Source of the DNA: RBG-16-66-20 sp049651845
Lineage (GTDB): Bacteria; Pseudomonadota; Gammaproteobacteria; Burkholderiales; SG8-39
Direction of reading: 5' to 3'
NCBI GenBank assembly: GCA_049651845.1
Contig: JBASCW010000098.1
Coordinates: forward strand, 1-5,689
DNA: 5,689 bases
The notes under the pieces were generated by a model. The model was not told the DNA's origin and did not search any database. It saw nothing but the letters and a program-made list of their open reading frames with translations. Below are positions 1 to 4,840 of this stretch, in pieces (the first letter of the stretch is position 1; each line of letters opens with the position of its first letter). Position numbers and translations under genes: made by a program.

Positions 1-638
1 GCCGGCGCCTGCGCGGCGAGCCTGCGCAGCCCGGCCTCCGAGCGGCTCAGCACGCGCACGCGCGCGCCCATGCCTGCGGCCACGCGCGCGGCGTTGGTGC
101 CGACTACGCCAGCGCCCAGCACGAGCACCGTGCACGGCTCTACGCCGCTCGCCCCCGGCAGCAGCACGCCGCGCCCGCCGTGCGGGCGCTCGAGGTAGTG
201 CGCCGCGACCTGGATCGCCATGCGTCCCGCGACTTCCGACATCGGCGCGAGCAGCGGCAGGCCGCCCGCGGGCGCGCTCACCGTCTCGTAGGCGATGGCG
301 ATCGCGCCGCTAGCGATGAGCTCGCGCGCCTGCACGGGATCGGGCGCGAGGTGCAGGTAGGTGAACAGCGCCTGGCCGGGGCGCAGGCGCGCGCGCTCGG
401 CGGCGAGCGGCTCCTTCACCTTCACCACGAGGTCGGCCTCGGCGAAGATCTCGCGCGCGTCCCCGGTCACGGCCGCGCCCGCGGCGCGGTAATCGCCGTC
501 GCCGGCGCCGATGCCCTCGCCCGCGCCCGACTGCACGAGCACGCGGTGGCCGCGCCCGGCGAGCGTGCGCACGCTCTCGGGCGTGAGGCCGACGCGATGC
601 TCCTCGACCTTGATTTCCTTCGGCACGCCGATGCGCAT
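1..638 (-). CDS. ald: Alanine dehydrogenase, N-terminal part (3' end outside window)
   Basis: The product would catalyse the reversible NAD(P)-dependent conversion of L-alanine to pyruvate and ammonia in the cytosol; in oxygen-starved cells the reverse reaction can re-oxidise reduced coenzyme. The 212 visible codons start MRIGVPKEIK, the family signature, and keep the substrate and catalytic residues R15, K75 (in VVKVKEP) and H96 (in FTYLH). The conserved segment LAPMSEVAGRMA lies at about 129-141, and the Rossmann glycine loop GAGVVG at 175-180. Position 198, normally the Asp that binds the adenosine ribose of NAD, is Ser (VRVLSRS), which may alter coenzyme preference. The ATG at 638 is chosen because a perfect GAGGAGG lies 7 nt upstream. 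The gene is divergent from the stress-protein gene and shares its 124-bp upstream region, which holds an FNR-type box. The related transhydrogenase alpha subunit (PntA) is less likely, because the start and active-site residues follow Ald numbering exactly. Confidence 0.93.
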   Translation of the reverse strand, partial: MRIGVPKEIKVEEHRVGLTPESVRTLAGRGHRVLVQSGAGEGIGAGDGDYRAAGAAVTGDAREIFAEADLVVKVKEPLAAERARLRPGQALFTYLHLAPDPVQARELIASGAIAIAYETVSAPAGGLPLLAPMSEVAGRMAIQVAAHYLERPHGGRGVLLPGASGVEPCTVLVLGAGVVGTNAARVAAGMGARVRVLSRSEAGLRRLAAQAP

Positions 639-645
639 CACCCAG

Positions 646-652
646 CCTCCTC
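646..652 (-). promoter_or_regulatory. Ribosome binding site of ald
   Basis: On the minus strand this reads GAGGAGG, a near-perfect anti-16S match, 7 nt before the ATG at 638. It decides between that ATG and the adjacent upstream GTG (641-639) in favour of the ATG. Confidence 0.8.
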
Positions 653-700
653 ATCGTGTGCCAGCACGCAGCCATGGTGCAGCGCGACGCCGCGCCATGG

Positions 701-714
701 TTGACGTGGATCAA
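701..714. promoter_or_regulatory. FNR/ANR-type binding box between ald and usp
   Basis: TTGACGTGGATCAA matches the FNR/Anr/Dnr consensus TTGAT-N4-ATCAA at nine of ten defined positions. Its centre (707.5) is about 41.5 bp upstream of a likely start near 749, the class II activator position, for the plus-strand stress-protein gene. It is also about 70 bp upstream of the ald start, so it could act on both genes. A second box with the same half-sites lies at 2052-2065, which strengthens the call. The binding protein is inferred and is not encoded in the window. Confidence 0.72.
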
Positions 715-736
715 TCGCATCGGCCTTGGCGGCGGC

Positions 737-742
737 TAGGCT
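737..742 (+). promoter_or_regulatory. Candidate -10 element of the usp promoter
   Basis: TAGGCT begins 23 bp after the end of the FNR-type box, so it falls at -12 to -7 if the box is centred at -41.5. The predicted start near 749 leaves a very short leader carrying the AAGGAG ribosome site (750-755). No convincing -35 hexamer is present, as expected for an activator-dependent promoter. The match to TATAAT is only partial. Confidence 0.45.
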
Positions 743-762
743 TGCTGCGAAGGAGATTTCCC

Positions 763-1224
763 ATGGCCTACAAGCGCATTCTGGTCCCGGTGGACGGCAG
801 CCCGACGTCGAACAAGGGCATGCAGGAAGCGATCCGTCTCGCGAAGAGCTCGCGCGCGCGGCTTCGCCTAGTGCACGTCGTCGAGCAGGTGATCGCGTTT
901 AGCGCGCCGGAAGTCGCGGTGAACATCGGCCCGATCCTCGACTCGCTGCGCGCGGCCGGGCGGCGCCGCCTCGCGGGCATCGAGGGCCGCGCGCGCAAGT
1001 CGGGCGTCAAGCCCGAGACGGCGCTGGTGGAGAACTTCGGCATGCGCGTCGCCGACGCGGTGATCGCGCAGGCCAAGCGCTGGCGCGCCGACCTGATCGT
1101 GATGGGCACGCACGGCCGGCGCGGCCTGCAGCGCGCGCTGGTGGGCAGCGACGCCGAGCTGGTGGTGCGCTACAGCCCGGTGCCGGTGCTGCTCGTGCCG
1201 CCGGGCGGCCGCCGCCGCCGCTGA
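763..1224 (+). CDS. Universal stress protein, UspA family (ATP-binding type)
   Basis: A single-domain cytoplasmic universal stress protein of 153 residues, the usual length. It opens with the beta-1 strand and adenine-contacting Asp (ILVPVDGS, D11). It carries the full nucleotide loop G-2x-G-9x-G-S at 115-129 (GTHG...GS), so it should bind ATP as the MJ0577-type branch does. It ends with the dimer-forming strand PVPVLLV and a basic tail of four arginines. The ATG at 763 is chosen because AAGGAG lies 7 nt upstream; an open frame extends further upstream but lacks a ribosome site and crosses the promoter. The FNR-type box upstream suggests induction at low oxygen, as is known for many Usp genes in Anr/FNR regulons. 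The last 55 bp overlap, tail to tail, the end of the polymerase X gene on the other strand. The precise cellular role is unknown. Confidence 0.93.
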   Translation: MAYKRILVPVDGSPTSNKGMQEAIRLAKSSRARLRLVHVVEQVIAFSAPEVAVNIGPILDSLRAAGRRRLAGIEGRARKSGVKPETALVENFGMRVADAVIAQAKRWRADLIVMGTHGRRGLQRALVGSDAELVVRYSPVPVLLVPPGGRRRR

Positions 1225-2018
1225 CGCGCCGCGGCGATCTCGCCGCGGTCCTCGCGCGCTTCGGGCGGTATCGGGCGCAGCCCGAGCGCCGCGTACACGG
1301 ATTCCTCGGTGTCGCCGGCGATGCGCCGCGCGCCGCGGCATACGCCGTACTCGTTGATCTTGAGGCCCTTCGCCTGCGCCAGGCGCCGCAGCGCGATGTT
1401 GTGCGCCTTCGATCCCGTGAAGTACACGAGCGCGGCGCCGTAGCTGCGCGGCGGCACCACGCGCAGGTCGGCCTGGATGCCGCTGTACAGGAGCACGCTC
1501 GCCTTGGTCGCGCCCCCGGCGAGCACGCGCTGCACCTCGGGGTGGCGCACGAAGCACTGCATGGCGTCGCCTGAATCCTCCGCGGCGGCGAGCAGGTCGA
1601 TGTCGCCGACGGTGTCGCGGCCGCGGCGCAGGCTGCCGGCGGCCAGCGCGGCCAGCGCGGCCAGCGAGCCTATGCCGAGCTTGCGCGTGAGCACCTGCAC
1701 GCGCCGGGGCCCGAGCCCGGGCACGCGCAGCAGCGCGGTCACGCCCGCCGGCGCCTTCGCGCGCAGGCGCTCCAGCAGCGGCGTGGTGCCCGTGCGCGCG
1801 ATGTCCGCGATCTTGCCCGCGAGGTCCTCGCCGATGCCGGGCATCTTGGGCAGCGCCCTGCCCCCGCGCACCGCCGCCAGGAGGTCGAGCGCGCGGTTGC
1901 CGACGGTCTGCGCGGCGTTGCGGTAGGCGCGGACGCGGAACGGGTTCGCGCCCTGCAGCTCCAGCAGGTCGGCGATCTCCTCGAAGGCGCGCGCCACCTC
2001 GACGTTGTGAACCGGCAT
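1170..2018 (-). CDS. polX: Family X DNA polymerase, shortened (no PHP domain, fingers deletion)
   Basis: This 282-residue protein is recognisable as bacterial PolX, a repair polymerase normally near 570 residues with a C-terminal PHP nuclease. Visible parts: the N-terminal domain (MPVHN...FRVRAYRNAA) with helix-hairpin-helix motifs at about 57-70 (MPGIGEDLAGKI) and 96-110 (VPGLGPRRV); the palm motif GSLRRG...DID with metal-binding D139 and D141, and third Asp D184 (IQADLRVV); and the thumb motif YFTGSKAHN at 199-207. Two pieces are missing. About 70 residues are lost between the second hairpin and GSLRRG, at a run of LAA repeats. The whole PHP half is also lost: after EDRGEIAAAR the frame runs into the antisense of the usp 3' end and stops at 1172-1170. 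The ATG at 2018 has a weak GGAG 9 nt upstream. The catalytic triad survives, so it could be an active short polymerase, or a decaying remnant; I cannot tell which. Confidence 0.8.
   Translation of the reverse strand: MPVHNVEVARAFEEIADLLELQGANPFRVRAYRNAAQTVGNRALDLLAAVRGGRALPKMPGIGEDLAGKIADIARTGTTPLLERLRAKAPAGVTALLRVPGLGPRRVQVLTRKLGIGSLAALAALAAGSLRRGRDTVGDIDLLAAAEDSGDAMQCFVRHPEVQRVLAGGATKASVLLYSGIQADLRVVPPRSYGAALVYFTGSKAHNIALRRLAQAKGLKINEYGVCRGARRIAGDTEESVYAALGLRPIPPEAREDRGEIAAARQRRRRPPGGTSSTGTGL
1639..1666. repeat. 9-bp tandem repeat (about three copies) inside polX
   Basis: The unit gcggccagc occurs three times in a row and encodes, on the minus strand, the residues LAALAALAA directly before the palm motif GSLRRG. 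It sits exactly where about 70 residues found in full-length PolX are absent, so it may mark a replication-slippage or deletion joint. Confidence 0.8.
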
Positions 2019-2051
2019 GGGGGGATGCTCCGCCGCCGGCGCCGGGCCGGC

Positions 2052-2065
2052 TTGACCCGGATCAA
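2052..2065. promoter_or_regulatory. FNR/ANR-type binding box upstream of the zinc-ribbon/groEL operon
   Basis: TTGACCCGGATCAA, flanked by C and G to give CTTGA/TCAAG arms, is a second near-consensus FNR/Anr site. It differs from the box at 701-714 at only two spacer bases. Its centre (2058.5) lies 41.5 bp before a predicted start at about 2100, so it is positioned to activate the plus-strand operon. The same geometry toward polX would put the start on its ATG, with no good -10, so activation of polX is not supported. Confidence 0.72.
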
Positions 2066-2086
2066 GATCGCCGGCCGCGACGCGGC

Positions 2087-2092
2087 TATGGT
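2087..2092 (+). promoter_or_regulatory. Candidate -10 element of the zinc-ribbon/groEL operon
   Basis: TATGGT matches four of six TATAAT positions and starts 22 bp after the end of the FNR-type box, almost the same spacing as at the usp promoter. In both promoters it is preceded by gcggc. The predicted start near 2100 leaves a leader of about 25 nt containing GAGAGG (2113-2118). Confidence 0.5.
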
Positions 2093-2124
2093 GATCGAAG
2101 AGGGCTTACGCCGAGAGGTTGCCG

Positions 2125-2637
2125 ATGAGACGCGAACGAGGACCTTACCGTTACCGCCGCATGCAGATGCTCGAGGGCCTCGCGCCCGACGCCTACCGGC
2201 CGCGCGGCAAGGCGCACGGGCCGGTGTTCTGCCCGGGCTGCGGCGCGTTGTTCCGCAAGGGGCGCTGGGTGTGGGCGACCGCGCCCGCGGGCGCGACCAA
2301 GCACCGCTGCCCCGCCTGCGTGCGCGCCGCCGAGGACGCGCCCGCCGGCTACATCTCGCTGCGGGGCGAGTACTTCGCCGCGCACCGCGACGAGGTGCTC
2401 GGCCGCGTGCGCAACTGCGAGGCGCAGGAACGCGCGCGCCACCCGCTCGAGCGCGTGCTGGCCATCACCAAGGCACCCGGTGGCGCGCTGGTGACCACCA
2501 CCTCGGTGCACCTGGCGCGGCGCGTCGGCCACGCGCTCGCGCACGCGTTCAAGGGCGAGCTCAGCCAGAGCTACAACCGCGGCGAAAACCTGCTGCGCGT
2601 GCGCTGGTCGCGCGGCGGCCAGGGGAGGCGGCCATGA
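2125..2637 (+). CDS. Conserved zinc-ribbon protein of unknown function (BCAM0308-like)
   Basis: A basic, soluble 170-residue protein of unknown function. Two cysteine pairs, CPGCG (C36, C39) and CPAC (C62, C65), form a likely zinc ribbon near the N-terminus. The middle (about 76-115) is charged and helical, and the C-terminal part has VTTTSVHLARRVGHALAHAF...GEL (about 123-146) and ends in RVRW. From memory this pattern resembles proteins named BCAM0308 family, from the Burkholderia low-oxygen locus, and loosely the archaeal NMD3 zinc-ribbon type; neither was checked. No signal peptide, membrane segment or ATPase motif is seen. The ATG at 2125 is chosen over the TTG at 2119 because GAGAGG lies 6 nt upstream of it. 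It is the first gene of an operon: its stop overlaps the groEL start as ATGA, implying coupled translation and possibly a shared role in protein or RNA quality control at low oxygen. Confidence 0.8.
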   Translation: MRRERGPYRYRRMQMLEGLAPDAYRPRGKAHGPVFCPGCGALFRKGRWVWATAPAGATKHRCPACVRAAEDAPAGYISLRGEYFAAHRDEVLGRVRNCEAQERARHPLERVLAITKAPGGALVTTTSVHLARRVGHALAHAFKGELSQSYNRGENLLRVRWSRGGQGRRP

Positions 2638-4265
2638 CGGCGAAGAAGATCCTGTTCGGCGAGGACGTGCGCGGCAAGCTGCTGAAGGGCGTCGGCGTGC
2701 TCGCCGACGCGGTGCGCGTCACGCTCGGGCCCAAGGCGCGCACCGTGGTGCTCGAGCGCAGCTACGGCGCGCCGCAGATCATCAACTCCGGCGTGATCGT
2801 CGCCAGGGAGATCGAGCTCGAGGACCCGTTCGAGAACATGGGCGCGCAGATGGCGCGCGAGGTCGCCTCGAAGACCTCGGAAGTCGCCGGCGACGGCACC
2901 ACCACCGCCACGCTGCTCGCCGCGGGCATCGTCGCCGAGGGCATGAAATACGTGACCGCGGGCATGAACCCGATGGACTTGAAGCGCGGCATCGACCTCG
3001 CGGTGGACGCCGTGGTGGGCGAGCTCAAGCGCCTCGCGCGCCCCTGCGCGACGCGCACCGAGATCGCGCAGGTGGCGACCATCTCGTCCAACAACGACGC
3101 CGCGATCGGCGAGATGGTGGCCGAGGCGATGCAGAAGGTCGGCAAGGAAGGCGTGATCACGGTCGAGGACGGCAAGAGCCTGAAGAGCGAGCTCGAGGTG
3201 GTCGAGGGCACGCAGTTCGACCGGGGCTATCTCTCGCCCTACTTCGTCAACGACCCGGAGAAGCAGCGCGTGGTGCTCGAGGACGCGTTCGTGCTGCTGC
3301 ACGACAAGAAGATCTCGACCATCCGCGAGCTGCTGCCGCTGCTCGAGCAAATTGCCAAGCTGGGCAAGCCGCTGCTGGTGATCGCCGAGGAGGTCGAGGG
3401 CGAGGCGCTCGCCACGCTGGTGGTGAACTCGCTGCGCGCGGTGATCAAGGCCTGCGCGGTGAAGGCGCCCGGCTTCGGCGATCGCCGCAAGGCGATGCTC
3501 GAGGACGTCGCGGTGCTCACCGGCGGCAGGGTGATCGCCGAGGAAACCGGCGGCACGCTCGAGAAGGTGACGCTGGAAGACCTCGGGCGCGCCAAGCGCG
3601 TCGAGATCGACAAGGACGACACCACGATCATCGGCGGCGCAGGCGATCCGGCGGCGATCAAGATGCGCGTCGCGATCATCAAGAAGCAGATCGACGAGGC
3701 GACCAGCGACTACGACCGCGAGAAACTGCAGGAGCGCGTCGCCAAGCTCGCCGGCGGCGTGGCGCTGATCAAGGTCGGCGCGGCCACCGAAACCGAAATG
3801 AAGGAGCGCAAGTCCCGCACCGAGGACGCGCTGCACGCCACGCGCGCCGCGGTCGAGGAAGGCGTGCTGCCGGGCGGCGGCGTCGGCCTCCTGCGCGCGC
3901 GAAAAGCGGTGAAGGCCAGGCTGCGGGGCGTCAATTCGGAGCAGGACGCGGGCATCCGCATCGTGCTGCGCGCGCTCGAGGAGCCGCTGCGCCAGCTGGC
4001 GAGGAACGGCGGCCAGGAGCCCTCGGTGATCACCGCGCGCGTCGACGAAGGCGAAGGCAACTTCGGCTACAACGCCGCCACCGGCGAATACGGCGACCTG
4101 GTGAGCATGGGCGTGCTCGATCCCTGCAAGGTGACGCGCAGCGGCCTGCAGAACGCCGCCTCGATCGCCGGCCTCGCGCTCACCACCGACGTGATGATCG
4201 CGCGCGCACCGCAGCGCGGCGGCGGCGCCGGCGGTCCGCAATCATCGGCCGAGCCGGAGTTCTAG
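2634..4265 (+). CDS. groEL: GroEL-type chaperonin (Hsp60), orphan paralogue with variant active site
   Basis: A 543-residue group I chaperonin close in length to E. coli GroEL (548), aligning from end to end. Conserved: LGPK (31-34), the nucleotide loop DGTTT (87-91), the attack-positioning D398, GGG (414-416) and YNAAT (479-483). Apical residues for substrate and GroES are also kept (GYLSPYF 198-204, L233/L236-type leucines, EALATLVVN 257-265), so client and co-chaperonin binding look intact. The odd point is 51-53: the near-universal KDG is NSG, replacing K51 and the catalytic D52. G35 and N37 are also changed (A, T). The C-terminus lacks the GGM tail and instead ends GGGAGG...EPEF. No groES is adjacent, so this is probably an additional, conditionally expressed paralogue rather than the housekeeping copy. 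The ATG at 2634 overlaps the upstream stop (ATGA) and follows AGGGGAGG by 5 nt. Expression should follow the FNR-type promoter at about 2052-2100. Confidence 0.96.
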   Translation: MTAKKILFGEDVRGKLLKGVGVLADAVRVTLGPKARTVVLERSYGAPQIINSGVIVAREIELEDPFENMGAQMAREVASKTSEVAGDGTTTATLLAAGIVAEGMKYVTAGMNPMDLKRGIDLAVDAVVGELKRLARPCATRTEIAQVATISSNNDAAIGEMVAEAMQKVGKEGVITVEDGKSLKSELEVVEGTQFDRGYLSPYFVNDPEKQRVVLEDAFVLLHDKKISTIRELLPLLEQIAKLGKPLLVIAEEVEGEALATLVVNSLRAVIKACAVKAPGFGDRRKAMLEDVAVLTGGRVIAEETGGTLEKVTLEDLGRAKRVEIDKDDTTIIGGAGDPAAIKMRVAIIKKQIDEATSDYDREKLQERVAKLAGGVALIKVGAATETEMKERKSRTEDALHATRAAVEEGVLPGGGVGLLRARKAVKARLRGVNSEQDAGIRIVLRALEEPLRQLARNGGQEPSVITARVDEGEGNFGYNAATGEYGDLVSMGVLDPCKVTRSGLQNAASIAGLALTTDVMIARAPQRGGGAGGPQSSAEPEF

Positions 4266-4267
4266 CC

Positions 4268-4840
4268 TCAGGGCCTGCGCAGCATCCGCACCGGAACGAT
4301 CAGCACCGGCGCGGCGAATTCGTGCGTGAGCCGCGCGAGGTCGCTCGCGCTCGCGGCGTGCTGGATGCGCACGCGCGGGGCGGGCTCGCGGCCCGCGAGC
4401 TCGGTGCGCACGTGCTCGGTCCAGCGTTCCGCCGGCGCGTCGCCGTCGCCCAGCAGCAGCAGTCGGATCTCTGCGCCGGGCTCCACGGCCGGCGGGTCGC
4501 TCGCGGCGGCGAGCAGCACGTCCACCAGCACGCCGCGCGCGACGCGGAACGACCACCGCACCTCCGAGCGGCCGGCCGTGCCCGCGAGCATGCGCTCGGC
4601 CTCGGCCGCCAGCGCGCGCAGCGAGCGCTCCACCGAGGCGACGTCCAGGCTGCGGCGCGCCGCCGAGGCGCCGCCGATTTCGTGCGCGAAGGGCAGCGCG
4701 GCGAACTGCAGCAGCGCGATGTCCTCCACGAACAGCCCCATCAGCTCGGCGCCGGTGCGCGCGGCCAACGCCGTGGCCGCCTCGAGGTCGCGCAGCGGCG
4801 TCCCGGCGTCCAGCCCCAGCACGATGCGACGCGCGCTCAT
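4268..4840 (-). CDS. UspA-like protein lacking the ATP-binding glycine loop
   Basis: A 190-residue protein with a UspA-like N-terminal half: beta-1 with Asp (IVLGLDAG, D11), helix 1, then LMGLFVEDIALLQFAALPFAHEIG (about 33-56). This last stretch is typical of long Usp-like proteins found next to Lon-family proteases. The C-terminal half ends in PVLIVPVR, a Usp-type last strand, but the G-2x-G-9x-G-S loop is absent, so it is unlikely to bind ATP in the usual way. The ATG at 4840 overlaps the lon stop in ATGA, with no ribosome site upstream, so translation is probably coupled to lon. It ends 2 bp from the convergent groEL stop. The assignment to the Usp fold is by pattern; the function, possibly as an adaptor or regulator of the protease, is inference from the coupling only. 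Confidence 0.75.
   Translation of the reverse strand: MSARRIVLGLDAGTPLRDLEAATALAARTGAELMGLFVEDIALLQFAALPFAHEIGGASAARRSLDVASVERSLRALAAEAERMLAGTAGRSEVRWSFRVARGVLVDVLLAAASDPPAVEPGAEIRLLLLGDGDAPAERWTEHVRTELAGREPAPRVRIQHAASASDLARLTHEFAAPVLIVPVRMLRRP

Noticed and set aside
671..701. 8-bp direct repeat gccatggt (671-678 and 694-701) upstream of the FNR box
   Set aside because: It is short, and the copies are not spaced by a whole number of helical turns; nothing links it to a known operator.
310..720. Minus-strand open frame over the ald start
   Set aside because: It lies in a different frame from the convincing Ald protein and consists of Arg/Ala-rich low-complexity sequence.
511..762. N-terminal extension of the stress protein
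   Set aside because: The Usp fold starts at MAYKRILVPVDG with AAGGAG just upstream; the extension crosses the FNR box and the ald gene.
2019..2051. FNR-dependent promoter toward polX
   Set aside because: Class II geometry would place the start on the polX ATG, and the bases at the -10 position do not resemble TATAAT.
2007..2633. Open frame upstream of and in frame with groEL, giving a 752-residue product
   Set aside because: The chaperonin alignment begins at the ATG at 2634 with its own ribosome site. The upstream part is a low-complexity Arg/Ala shadow of the zinc-ribbon gene and crosses the promoter.
2571..4241. Long minus-strand open frame antisense to groEL (556 codons)
   Set aside because: Its translation is His/Arg/Ala-rich with no recognisable domain. 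It is a by-product of high GC and lies opposite a clearly real gene.
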